The translations under genes and the position numbers were made by a program. From NCBI GenBank assembly GCA_916610825.1, contig OU744451.1, positions 26,150,207 through 26,214,206 on the forward strand: DNA of 64,000 bases, given 5' to 3'. The notes under the pieces were generated by a model. The model made no database searches. It saw nothing but the letters and a program-made list of their open reading frames with translations, and was not told the origin of the DNA. This stretch comes from Haliclystus octoradiatus. Its lineage: Eukaryota > Cnidaria > Staurozoa > Stauromedusae > Haliclystidae. Of this stretch, positions 33,501-40,821 are shown in pieces. Numbering within the stretch: position 1 is the first letter of the stretch; each line of letters opens with the position of its first letter.

Positions 33501-35062
33501 AGCCACATTTGAGAATAATTTAATTTTCTGCTTTCACAAGTGTTGGCTCAAGTGTCAGTGATTGAAATTCACTTTGAACTTTTTTGGAGGTATTTCCAGT
33601 CCCTTTGAAATCAAACAAACAACTCTTGGATTCTTGAAATGAAAATAACGAAAGATTTGAAATTCTGCTGAACAGTTACTTTGTGATTGTTCGTTGAATC
33701 CAATCTTCCATAACGCTTTTCTAAGAAGAGTTTTGACATCTTTAGTGTGGCTACACAACACAAAAGTTGATTGTAACATTTATATTTTCTCCCAAGCACA
33801 AAACAAGCATCGTAAAGTCGCAACAAGATATTCTATGATGCTCATCACACAACCTGTGCAATCACTTCCTACATCAAAGATGTAGCCCTTCACAAATGAC
33901 ATTGTGTTATTTTGAAAGGTAAAGAGACCTCAAGCTCAATCTTTTTTTTGTGTTGTTTCAGATAACATGTCATTTTCATTAGCCCATTTTAAAGTTATCG
34001 ATGGTGCGAGACTCAAGGCTGATGACTTCCATCAGAGCTTAGAACTTATGTTAAACATTCGCCACACGTGAGTATCTTGTTTTTGTTGAATTGTGTTCAC
34101 GAAAGAATGATTGTGAAAGTAACAACCTTTCATACCTGACCCTGTGATAACGTTTGTAAAATGTGCCCATATTTTCATGAACAACGTTTTTTGGAGGTGG
34201 GCTATTACCATAGACATTTTTTGTCTTTTCATTTTTTGTGGCTGCCTACTCAATCGCCTATGAGTTAATCATGCGTTTGCGAATGTCAGGAATTAATGCC
34301 GCCCCTGTGAAAAAAGTTCATTAGTTCATGAATGTGAAAGACTGGGCTCTACCAGTACCAGTGATTGTCAAAACAAGATGTTTTGATCCAATAAAATTAT
34401 GCATTTCAAGTTCTGTTTCAAAGTAAATAGAAAATTCTGATCTTTGTTCAGGGTTCATTTTCATTTTATGTAGTAATCTTATTACAACAATATAATTTTA
34501 TTTTGAAAAAGCCACAAAGTAAAACCGAAATAAATGTTTTGCACCAAAAGATTTCCAAAACGAGGAGGTCGATGCTGGTTTCTAAACAAAAGGGCTTCAC
34601 TCAATGCGCATTATAAATGGATCACAACGATAAAGACGACTTGAACTGGTTCTGAATCTAAGCCTCAATATTGGGTCCATAACGTAAGTTATTAGCTCCT
34701 TTTTACGTATCCCAAATTGTTGACTATAGATAAGCACTCTCCTTTCTACAGACAAGTTGAAATTGTCTTTTAATCATTTAGATCAAATCTAGAAACACCG
34801 CAATCATTTGCAGTTGAAGGTGACGTCATCCCATCAATACCAAAAGATCAAAAACCAGATACAACAAACGGTAATTCGAATATATTTTTACATTTGTCAG
34901 TTACCCATATGTTTATTTCCAAATGTCTTCATCGTCATTGGTTTTATCATTTTTATAGACATGAATAATTTATCTACTTCTGAAGAACAGAAGAAACGCA
35001 AAGCATCATTGATCATTGAAAATGACCAGCAAGCAAAACGTCCACATCTTGAAATACTTTAG
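3546..35062 (+). CDS. UBA2: UBA2 (SAE2), catalytic subunit of the SUMO-activating enzyme
   Basis: With SAE1 it adenylates SUMO, takes it as a thioester and passes it to UBC9. Exons: 3546-3704, 16546-16629, 17106-17176, 23054-23118, 23660-23760, 23843-23964, 24448-24515, 24599-24720, 25486-25585, 26986-27079, 27783-27840, 27926-28019, 29426-29538, 30750-30851, 31361-31414, 31608-31665, 33377-33415, 33962-34067, 34782-34870, 34959-35062. They total 1803 nt (600 aa; human 640) with all phases consistent and GT/AG borders. Seen: nucleotide loop GAGGIG at about 31-36; catalytic Cys at about 180 in [12 protein letters not shown]; zinc cysteines C165/C168 and C443/C446; ubiquitin-fold domain from about 452; C-terminal basic KKRK...KRPH signal. 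The N-terminus is about 7 residues longer than human. AATAAA at 35081 is a likely poly(A) signal. Introns 1 and 3 hold large mobile elements but no exon is damaged. Confidence 0.95.
4215..4639 (+). repeat. Left terminal inverted repeat of the 5.47-kb transposon
   Basis: 425 bp, inverted match to 9260-9684. The outer end carries GGGGGACAAACCG; the inner end reads TTAAAATATAGCA. Internal GC-rich GCGCCATTTTGACG could be part of a promoter for the internal gene, whose first ATG is 222 bp further in. Confidence 0.93.
4861..8846 (+). pseudogene. DUF6589-like transposase gene of the 5.47-kb element, interrupted
   Basis: Three exons join in frame: 4861-5115, 5532-7959 and 8495-8846. Exon 1 encodes a basic N-terminus with a CSHC pair. 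Exon 2 holds the core: [41 protein letters not shown]-type and [10 protein letters not shown] motifs, in the order I recall for DUF6589-type proteins of cnidarians and other invertebrates. Exon 3 encodes a RING-like Cys/His set ([20 protein letters not shown]) and an acidic tail. I infer that the D of IDDY, the D of PGDW and the E of PVENFH are a DDE-type triad; this is not proven. Two lesions are visible: a SINE at 6064-6433 inside exon 2, and a one-base frame change near 7600-7640, after which the frame resumes with [17 protein letters not shown] lies at about 8855. Family assignment is from memory. Confidence 0.75.
6064..6433 (+). mobile_element. tRNA-derived SINE, family 1, inserted in the transposase exon
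   Basis: The core begins GGAGGATTAGCTCGGATGG (pol III A box) at 6070, has GGTTCAAATCC (B box) near 6131, and ends GGGCGACACCGTCTACA. Direct repeats ATCCAAAACAA flank it (6053-6063 and 6434-6444), the length expected of LINE-driven target-primed insertion. Removing it in thought restores the flanking reading frame, so the SINE is younger than the transposon. Confidence 0.93.
9260..9684 (-). repeat. Right terminal inverted repeat of the 5.47-kb transposon
   Basis: 425 bp, reverse-complement match to 4215-4639, ending in TTGTCCCCCTTGCT. The flanking CTGTTATCAT copy follows immediately. Between the gene end (8846) and this repeat lies about 410 bp with a short ATG-started frame near 9080 that I do not recognise. 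Confidence 0.93.
9695..13490. other. UBA2 intron 1, central part without a recognised gene
   Basis: AT-rich intronic DNA. A repeat block at about 9700-9920 shares the phrase around GTTTGACCGTAA...CATAATCTGCAGAC, in inverted orientation, with 39640-39730. A tRNA-like segment lies at 12140-12235. A possible orphan exon ending ATG before GTAAGTTG is at about 13050-13113. Open frames here are short and overlap the repeats; I see no conserved coding sequence. Confidence 0.6.
12140..12235 (-). repeat. tRNA-like sequence, possible SINE head or tRNA pseudogene
   Basis: Read on the minus strand it contains GTTGCTCATTGGTTAATG (A-box-like) and, about 40 nt later, CAGTTCAAATCC, a good pol III B box, spaced as in a tRNA. 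It differs from both SINE families in this window. The acceptor stem ends do not obviously pair, so a functional tRNA is unlikely. Confidence 0.4.
13490..14690 (-). mobile_element. Penelope-like retroelement, reverse transcriptase region (broken)
   Basis: Minus-strand reading frames encode a reverse transcriptase with FDIENFYPS (motif A type), [11 protein letters not shown] (catalytic YxDD type) and the trailing [15 protein letters not shown] segment typical of metazoan Penelope-like elements, followed by the beginning of a GIY-YIG endonuclease region ([15 protein letters not shown]). The copy is incomplete at both ends and broken. It lies antisense to UBA2 in intron 1. Penelope-like elements are neither LTR elements nor standard LINEs. 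Confidence 0.82.
14700..15553. other. Spacer between two Penelope-like pieces, with AT tract and repeat
   Basis: An alternating AT tract occupies about 14775-14825. A dispersed repeat with TTTTATCGGACCCTG at about 14866-14945 recurs elsewhere in the window. A hammerhead-like motif lies at about 15380-15412 on the minus strand. No gene is seen. Confidence 0.6.
15370..15425 (-). ncRNA. Hammerhead-ribozyme-like motif in Penelope 3' region
   Basis: On the minus strand the core reads CTGAGGA, then TCGC-ATAAA-GCGT as a short stem II, then GAAAC. This matches the CUGANGA...GAAA hammerhead core. The place, just 3' of a Penelope-like C-terminal coding piece, is where such elements are known to carry hammerheads. 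A short AC/GU stem III can be drawn, but I cannot draw a convincing stem I, so activity is doubtful. Confidence 0.4.
15554..15790 (-). mobile_element. Penelope-like retroelement, C-terminal GIY-YIG tail (broken)
   Basis: The minus-strand frame encodes [20 protein letters not shown], then [14 protein letters not shown] and CRHENKFY, the characteristic end of the endonuclease domain of Penelope-like proteins. It lies upstream, in element orientation, of the reverse transcriptase piece at 13490-14690. Penelope elements often occur as partial tandem copies, which would explain a 3' piece before a 5' piece; two independent insertions are also possible. Confidence 0.75.
15791..16545. other. End of UBA2 intron 1, no gene recognised
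   Basis: An alternating TA tract at about 15778-15850, then ordinary AT-rich intron up to the TTTTAG acceptor before exon 2. The short open frames show no familiar motif. Confidence 0.6.
17878..17955 (-). repeat. 3'-tail fragment of SINE family 1
   Basis: About 78 bp match the 3' part of the family-1 SINE (GGTGTCGCCCTACC...GAGTGGCTTTTTTCGC). The tRNA head is absent, which is opposite to the usual 5' truncation polarity only if the copy was made whole; it may be a remnant cut by later rearrangement. Confidence 0.75.
18267..18485 (+). repeat. Left LTR of the Ty3/gypsy element
   Basis: 219 bp, TGTAGTATTC to CTCTACA, matching the right LTR throughout. A TATAAATA-like box near 18337 would fit a promoter. 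Confidence 0.95.
18525..22361 (+). CDS. Gag-Pol polyprotein of the Ty3/gypsy element
   Basis: A single frame of 1278 codons from the first in-frame ATG, 40 bp inside the left LTR. Domain order: Gag, paired zinc knuckles, aspartic protease, reverse transcriptase, RNase H, integrase with zinc-binding N-terminus and catalytic core, and a basic tail. Reverse transcriptase before integrase identifies Ty3/gypsy, not Copia. Gag and Pol share one frame, as in several metazoan gypsy lineages. The element is sense to UBA2 and spliced out with intron 3. Confidence 0.93.
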   Translation: MATFRGRLPPEFDPGQRNAYDRFTKWKATFSNYMLATDLDEKSEEKKLAILYNVAGDDFRRFAKKNCQFGFQLVENSTNVLAEIERILKPQRRNLEYRCRLLDLKQTHDETIHEFLQQLRALYQESGYIDRNLTGELLIRDLLIRGIKNDDAKRLVLQQDIDNLEIDQCMRLISTFETVSDTVLTPSTSDTNAVIDDCKYCGKNHVRGKCPAYRKTCSKCGRLNHFSSVCLSKSKVSSHSRDRFDNRDASTSSKNKYDNKKSDKRNSKSKSKSRSERAAAIVYSDSDSSDTPSDSSFAVHSNTPGKRAYVDLWAFDKKITFLIDPGSTSTMIPFNILKYAKDLTQPTDKFVKPWNSKAIRITAEGTVGLSASPNHSPLKITAKCTDNMTCPLLSYSDYLNLGGQPLTLPKEYFVQINETTLLGSIGTATLQIKPNAQPAVQGARKLPFRLHESVSNELDRLENLGIIERILKPSKWLSPIVVAKRKNNKIRICGDFRKLNESIQRERFVIPTADSFFAKLNGAKLFSILDLESGFHQLKLDESSSDLTTIATHRGNYRYLRLPFGVSSAPEIFQRTMTDHLSDLNGCMVYIDDILVYGKDKAEHDLNLSAVKERLNSIGAKLNKSKCKFAQRELLYLGHTISDEGISPDQQKIVEALSLSAPTTIAEARRVLGMLNYLQKFLPNLSTNVKSIRDIIKGQFDNEAVNSAWKHVKVALAEAAKTTFSFYDCNARTAILCDASPYGLGAVLMQFINNNWTPVLTASRSLTSTEQKYSQMERELLAIVFGATRFRQFILGGTVEFWTDHKPLESIWLKPFEAIPPRLQRMMLRLQQYGSNIIYKPAKENMNTLPDTLSRSPSIKNTPELSVNDYSEICSIAIDDFEHFLDPNFVTLRDVELETAASNALTRVIEAIEYNNWSSIPEVLEPYFKERFNLSVLQKPRVLMRGTQVVIPSSLRERLIKLAHDSHLGLKTTLSQLSSVWWPGLSAEVKSTIASCETCREVSQRWPELELKPSEVLPPWHTLATDIFHVDGKPYLSVVDYGSRYPEVFPLKHEKTPEVIDALEAIFCRHGPCLELMSDNGSQFTSKKFKRFCKSWGVVLRNSPPRYPRSNGMVERFHRTFKYRWTRTDDLTRTQRLRHVLFTIRSTVHRMIGTSPLHALMGRKPVTPIPAVSSNKPVNVNHQIKAKAAMKLFHDQQKLVSNLPTPNEGERVILRDGGGDIIRGNVISSSPRRTTVETESGGTLVRARSHVRTTSRLTRSGRISKPPVRFDPSNPDTH
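22506..22724 (+). repeat. Right LTR of the Ty3/gypsy element
   Basis: 219 bp, matching the left LTR; followed by the CTAT target duplication. Confidence 0.95.
23293..23392 (+). repeat. (AATAG)n microsatellite
   Basis: About 100 bp of pentamer AATAG/GAATA, with AATAAAATAG variants at the left end, in UBA2 intron 4. A length of this sort is usually polymorphic. Confidence 0.95.
24800..24980 (+). repeat. Dispersed repeat with CACCTGTCTATAGTGGTCA phrase
   Basis: About 180 bp in UBA2 intron 8, containing repeated GGCCACCT(G)TCTATAG phrases and ending TATGTACAGGTTTAACC. A second copy lies at about 55-215 on the same strand with the same order of phrases. Class unknown. Confidence 0.75.
25826..25912 (-). 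repeat. Dispersed repeat with GGACCCTG phrase
   Basis: Inverted match to about 30466-30555 (CAACATTT, GGCATTTCAACA, CAAAAGGTTC, CAGGGTC in the same order). Related but weaker copies at 14866-14945 and 48846-48945. It abuts the minisatellite. Class unknown. Confidence 0.65.
25960..26707 (+). repeat. 19-bp minisatellite, about 39 units
   Basis: The unit is ATCATCACTCGTGTCTTCC with variants (AACATC, CTTGTG, one CGTGACTC, and some 16-bp units lacking one ATC). It lies in UBA2 intron 9. The unit has no stop in any plus frame and 19 is not a multiple of 3, so three overlapping long open frames arise as artefacts of the repeat. Confidence 0.97.
27320..27740 (+). repeat. GTTCATGAACTGTTCAT-rich dispersed repeat
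   Basis: A stretch rich in TTCATGAA-type palindromes with the phrase CCATTTAATGTTCATGAACTG. Similar copies lie at about 520-740, 1800-1925, 33045-33175, 36170-36300 and 36640-36810. The copies are short, diverged and intronic, possibly a non-autonomous element or a degenerate satellite. Confidence 0.6.
29570..29944 (-). mobile_element. tRNA-derived SINE, family 1, full length
   Basis: Minus-strand orientation, core 29583-29940, in UBA2 intron 13. A box TTAGCTCAGATGG, B box GGTTCAAATCC, 13-bp direct repeats ACAATAAATAAAA at 29557-29569 and 29945-29957. An AT-rich tail (ATTTATTTTTCAT) follows the conserved GACACCGTCTAC end. Confidence 0.95.
30466..30650 (+). repeat. Dispersed repeat with GGACCCTG phrase, second copy
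   Basis: Two related segments: CAGGGTCCGACAAAAGGTTC from about 30467 and a decayed companion around 30595-30645. It is an inverted counterpart of 25826-25912. UBA2 intron 13. Confidence 0.6.
31035..31325 (+). repeat. Compound tandem repeat of TTTAAGGTATACT phrases
   Basis: About 290 bp of short TTAAGGTATACT/CTAAGGCATTTAAGTTACACTT phrases in higher-order units of roughly 70-90 bp, repeated about three to four times. UBA2 intron 14. Confidence 0.85.
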
Positions 35063-35507
35063 TATATAATCAATAACATAAATAAAATCAATTTAAAATA
35101 TGTTTTATAAAGAAAATCTACAATCATAGTATAGTAGTCTAATGAAACATTCAAGAACTTATTTGGACGCATTGAATAGGCATTTTATTAAATCAAAAAC
35201 CATATTAAAATATGTCTTTAATCAAAGTTTAAGTAGATGATTGAGAATGGACTGATATATGAACATTTTTTCAACCCTAACTAGTTCAGAATATCATAGT
35301 GAATTCTAGACTATTTCCAATAACCATCTCCTATTCAATGCGTCCTGATGATTGATTAAATGTTTTATGGGGCTGGTATACTGCTACACACATTCTAACT
35401 GTTTAAACGGGTAAATGTTAAAGAAACTATTTTTCCAGCAGTCTTTTTATAAATCATATAAATATGTAATGTCTTGTAATTTGAATTTTGCGTTCATCAA
35501 TTACAGT

Positions 35508-38500
35508 TCATGATGAATCATCTTGTTGACGTTGAAAGTTATTAAGATTTAATTCTTGTGGTTTTCCATCTGGTCCTATCATCATCGGTTTGATGACATT
35601 TAATTCGTCTAACCTTCCAATTAAATTCATTAATTTTTCTGCTTCGATTTCTTTTTCATCTTCAGTTAGTTCTTCGCATGGGTTTTCGTTGTCTGTTTTG
35701 ATTGCACCTATCAACACAAAAATGTATTTTAAATAAACATTTCACTCCTTGACGTAATCATCATCATATTAAAGTTTGATATTTCATAATGTACATTCAT
35801 ATATTTGCAGTTCATATTTATAAACTTAGTTCAAAAATTATGGCAGTGAGATATTTGATCAATGATGTATATTTGGCATTAGTAATAGAAATGTAAATAG
35901 TCATGATATGCCAACCACTTCAATGATAGCTTTAAATGTGTGTCTATATCGTTCTAACTTCAGATTTTCTGAAGATAGTTTAATTTGAGGGCAGACTGCT
36001 GACTTGAAAAAATCTGCAGTGCCATTTTGAGCCATAGAAATATGTAAGCTTGTGTAAATTTGCAAATGCAAACAGTATTATTGAACTTTACTAACATACA
36101 TCGAGGAACAGTTTGGTATTTTAACTCAAAAATACTCCCAGAAATTCCTAAATTATTCTAACCTTTGTAAAATACAGTTCATGAACTTTTCATCATTTCA
36201 TGGTGTTTCATGAACTGTTCATAAACAGTTAATAAAAATTGAGCCACTTAACGTTCATGAACGGTTTTATGCAACGGTAGTTCACAAACTAATCATTAAA
36301 GTTTTGATACCATGGATCGTAAGCAGCAATCATACCTGTAATTGGGTCTATTTGATTTTGTACAGAAATGTACTCTTCGGTATCAGATTCATTCTCATCA
36401 TCTGACGAATAATTAATGCTTGATTGGCTTTTTCCTCCGCCAAGTAAGCCCCGCGATGCCAATAACCCAGCTGCATTGCCATAGCCTGTGTGTTTGACTA
36501 ATCTGGAAACATTTTCTTTACACAATACAAATAAGAAATCAGCAACCGCTCCCTAAGTAAATGAAATAGTAAATTCAAATAAATGAAAAGTTTTTCTTCG
36601 TAGAGGAGTTGACTAATAATTGGAAGTTACATAGCTGTGAAAACATTTGCACGAACCTTAAATGGCCTAATGTTCATGATCATAAATAGTTTGTGAACAG
36701 TTCATGAAAATTGGGTCATTTAACATTCATTGGCTGTTCATTAACTGTTTAACAGGTGTTCCTGAACAAATCATAAACAGTTCACAAACTCGACAAAATT
36801 TTTGCAGGGGTCAAATTAAATATAAACTTAAGGTTTAAATTTATTAATTTGTACCACCCCGTAGGCTTGTTTTTTTTTATTGATCATTTTTTCACAAACC
36901 GCGTAAGCTAGTAGCTTTTTCATCGAAGTGGTTGGTTAGTGTCTCTGGAGTGTTTATGCGTTTAATGAATGACCGGATGCCCTTTCTGACGCCAACCAAT
37001 GCTGCTTTTACCAGGGATGGAACCCAAAACAATGCGGACGGAGGTCAAAGCCCTATCCACTACACCGAGACTCCACAGTCCATATGTTATTTATTATACA
37101 TGGACAGATGTAAGCATTACTAATCTTCCCTCTTCATAATACAGTATAATAATAATATTACATTTACAGTCATTCGTGGCTGATGTGGACACTCTGCCAC
37201 TTATCATCATCAATTTCTATTTTATTTTTTTATATCAACTTGTATTTCTTGTTAAGAAAAGTCGAACTGCAATAATTATGATTACCTTGACCTCATGATT
37301 GACATCTGTCATCAGTTTCACGACTCTGCCTTTTAAATTTTCCTGCTGCTCTGGTCTAACATTGAATTCTTTAGTTGGTGGTAATATTGCTTTCTTTAAA
37401 TGTTTGCGAAGCGGAGGAAACGTTCGACAAAGACATGAAAATGAAGCAAAGAACGCTTCATTAGATACACCTGAGTCATTTTTAATTGACATTTCAATTC
37501 CATCGACAAAGAAATTCTATAAAGATAAAATCGTATCATTAGAATTCCAGAATCAGATGTCTTACTATTTATTCAGAGACCCCCCTTCCCTACCCACCAT
37601 GTATCGCCAAAGTCATTTGATGAGGCAAATATTACCACCCCTTTTGATTATTTAAAACTGAATTCTGATATCAGAAATCAATTTTTTCTGTATGCAATGC
37701 TTCTCTCTTAAATTTAGATTTCGAAACAATTTAATGAATTCAATATTCTGTTTTTTATTTGGATTCGTCATTTGATAGTACTGTACTGGGGTAAGCTAGA
37801 CTTACATTGTTTTTACTGGGGTGGTTAGTTAGTTAATTGATGTTCTTGGAGTGTGTGAGTTTGAATGGCCGGTTTCCCTTCCTGACGCCACTACCAATTA
37901 TGCTTCTGCCAGGGATTGAACCCAAGACCCTGCGGGCCAAGGTCCAACACCCTAACCACTACACTAAGACAGTACCAGATCTGAATTTGAATGAATATAG
38001 AAACAACAACTTACCATAGTTTTTTCTGCATTTTCATCAGTAAACAAGGATTCTGCAATATCGTGAGGTACATTAACAAGCATATTAATAATATGAGCAA
38101 AGATACTATCTGGCACCGTTGGCAAAGATTTAACTTTCCACGTCAACTTCCGTAGCACCTTGACCAAATCTTCAAACTCTGGCAATATTTCATTGTCTTT
38201 TGCTGGTAGGGTTATGTTAAACAAGACCTTTAGGATCTCTGACGCAATTGTGATGTGCAATGTTAATTGTTCTGCTTCCCTGGAACGAAAACATAATATT
38301 GGTAACAAATTAAGAATCTATATGTTTGGGAGTAGATAAACTATAGGCTACTTGGCTGGCTAAATAGCCCCTGATATTGTATATTTTCATTTGTCATTCT
38401 TATGAAGAAAGTGTTTAAACTATCACTGCCAGGCAATAATCATCATTTATTATTGGGATGCCTCTCAAATGCTCATACGTATCAATAGAATAACAATTCA

Positions 38501-40627
38501 AAATATAATCTGATTAAACAGAATGATAGTGGTTTGGTTTCATGTAAGCATTGCCAGTGGAAGGGTGGATTCTGGTATTGCGTGAAAAGAAGATAAATGA
38601 AAATAAACAATGATAATACATGTATTGTGATATAGTTTTTCACAAGGCTGAATGGTGTTTAGTCTTTACACAGCTGTAGTATTAGGCCTATTTTACATAT
38701 CGTAATCTTTGTGTCACTTCTTCTAGCTTCACAGTGTTAAACCATCCATTCATTCTAATTCCAGTAAATATCGTCTTTCTACAATTGTAGTCTCATTCCT
38801 TGATCGATGCTCTAATTAACAACACTTATAATTTGATCTGTTGTATTACTATCTCAATCCTGCTGACACAGTACTGCGTCAGAGACCCAATTCAAATGCT
38901 GTTAAAATTAGACAAATGATTATTCTGTGGTGAATCAATTATTGGGTATGTGATGCAGGCTAGCCAGAGCCATCTATTTACAAGAGTTGGGACACTTCTG
39001 CCATTTTTGTATCTTTTTGCCTGGACCCGAGCACGTTTTTAACAGTGCACATGTGCAGGAGAATGTTGTGTGTTTTTTCAGCCATATTGTATTGTATTTT
39101 TTCGTGCGTTTCACTTGAAATGATTGAGAACCTGTTTTCAAAAGAACAAAGACGGCATCCAAAAATCACGTGACTGGCATCTGTCCAATTGGAGACGATA
39201 GCGGCACATGAAAGCGTGTCCCAACTCTTGTAAATAGATGGCTCTGAGGCTAGCAACGTGAGTGAAAAAGCATTTCCATCACAAACAAAACCCTGAGCAA
39301 TTAATTATGATATTTACAGTTCTTGTGCGATGCATCATTAATTTTGATTAACTCTTTGCTGCTCCCGTACTGCAAGGGCAGGGGGTCACCAGCTCCCGTA
39401 CCACCGATGCCCACCCAATGTGCCATCTCTGTGTGTTTTTAGGTTTAAAAGTCTGTCATTAAAGTATCATAACAAGCCTACCTCTATATAATGCAGTTCG
39501 TTAAAGGCCTAAAGGTTTAAAGAAAATGATGTGGTTTTGTGCATACCATATTACTAAACACATTGGTTAATGCCCATATTCATGATGGCATTGCCCCAAC
39601 TGCAGAGTAGGCCATATTGCTCTTTCCACTCGGATCTCGGGGGTGGCACAGCACGGTTCAATTTTGTTGATGTTTGACCGTAATTAATTAGAATCTCGGA
39701 GGCGTTATTGTCATAATCTGCAGACTTAGGCATTGCCGTCCCAGCCAGATTAAAACAGTTTAGTGTGAGCCTGAGATGTGAGGCGCGCAGCAGATTTTTC
39801 TATGTAGGATTTTAACTAATTTTAATTGAATATCAAGCGTGCAAATTGCAATATTTTCAATCTATTATCTCGGTATATGCCATAATGCCGTATGCAACTT
39901 AAATGCAAACCTGACAATGGCACACAGCAGCTAGACCTTGGCACTTGGCATTCAGTGTGTTTATTTGAAACAATCGACATGTAATTACAAATATGTGAGG
40001 CTGCACTTACGTTTCAGCAAGACTCAAATCAACATCAGCCAGGATTAAAACAATTACTTCAACCGTATGATAGTCTTTCAGCATAAATTCACGTTCTTTA
40101 ATTTCAAAGGCAGAAAGCAAAAATAATACTCTTAGAGAAAAATATACTGTATTTAGGTTATTATTGAGTTCAATTGCTTTAATTGCTTGCGTTAGTTTTT
40201 CAGATAATTTAAAATCTGAGCACATAAGTCGATGTTTGCTTCCGTGATAAATAATATTAGATAAAGACTTTAATGCTTCAAGAAGTACACCATCCACTTT
40301 CAAAGAACCTTCATGCCATTTATCAATACAGTAAATGATTCTTTCAAGCAGTATATAACATTGTTTATCAGCATTTAGCAGATCCACGTTATGTTCATCT
40401 CTTGTTAATATTCTCAAGCAACACAGAGCCTTTATAATTTGAAGTCCATCGTTCTCTGTTTCGATTGAAATAATATCGAATATATTTGAATAAATAGAAA
40501 GAATATCTTTTTCTGATATTGATTTAAAATTGAAACATGATTTGTAAGCACCTTCGAACTCTTCTAGATGGTTAAAAGAAGCAGAATCCACAAGATTGCT
40601 CGCAGCTTCGGTTTCCCTGTCGGCCAT
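35508..40627 (-). CDS. RIC8A: RIC8 (synembryn), G-alpha chaperone and exchange factor
   Basis: Cytosolic armadillo-like protein that folds nascent G-alpha subunits and acts as a receptor-independent GEF. Exons on the minus strand: 40627-40011, 38279-38015, 37516-37286, 36552-36336, 35707-35508. Together they make 1530 nt, 509 aa (human RIC8A about 530), with matching phases and AG/GT borders. Seen: [10 protein letters not shown] in exon 2, the family signature [17 protein letters not shown] at about 392-408, an acidic [14 protein letters not shown] at about 419-432 corresponding to the region phosphorylated by CK2 in mammals, and a C-terminal [20 protein letters not shown] helix like human MTEEQKEHEAMKLVNMFDKL. 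It is tail-to-tail with UBA2 (445 bp between stops). Invertebrates often have one RIC8, so the A/B distinction may not apply. Confidence 0.93.
36925..37085 (-). mobile_element. tRNA-derived SINE, family 2, copy 1
   Basis: On the minus strand it reads TCTCGGTGTAGTGGATAGGG (A-box region) and then GGGTTCCATCCCTGGTA (B-box region), followed by a body with GTTGGCGTCAGAAAGGGCATCC. RIC8 intron 3. Confidence 0.75.
37820..37978 (-). mobile_element. tRNA-derived SINE, family 2, copy 2
   Basis: The best-preserved head of the family: TTAGTGTAGTGGTTAGGGTG as A box and GGGTTCAATCCCTGGC as B box on the minus strand, then the common body with GGCGTCAGGAAGGGAAACC. RIC8 intron 2. Confidence 0.8.
38957..39254. 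mobile_element. hAT-type MITE
   Basis: A 282-bp element (38965-39246) with perfect 31-bp terminal inverted repeats beginning CAGAGCCATCTATTTACAAG, flanked by the 8-bp direct repeat AGGCTAGC (38957-38964 and 39247-39254). CAGAG-type ends with 8-bp duplications are diagnostic of the hAT superfamily. There is no coding capacity. It lies in RIC8 intron 1. The perfect ends suggest a recent insertion. Confidence 0.93.
39580..39780 (-). repeat. Dispersed repeat shared with 9700-9920
   Basis: The phrase TGTTTGACCGTAA...AATCTCGG...GTCATAATCTGCAGAC recurs in inverted form at about 9800-9870. The copies are diverged; class unknown. Confidence 0.5.
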
Positions 40628-40821
40628 GTTGATTTATTTTTCAAAGTATAATTTTGTTTTTCGAAATTTTTCAAAGTTTTATTTCAGAAGAAAGAGGCTG
40701 GATCAGAATGGTGCAAATAGGTTACCATGGTAATTAATGCATAGATGACAGACAGCTGACCAAATAATGTCAGAATGGCCAAGAATTGCAAAGAAGAACA
40801 GTATATAGCTAACAAAAGTAA
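40628..40821. promoter_or_regulatory. Shared RIC8 / 292-aa gene bidirectional promoter
   Basis: 194 bp separate the divergent start codons. No TATA box is obvious. This is the second compact head-to-head pair in the window. Confidence 0.5.
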
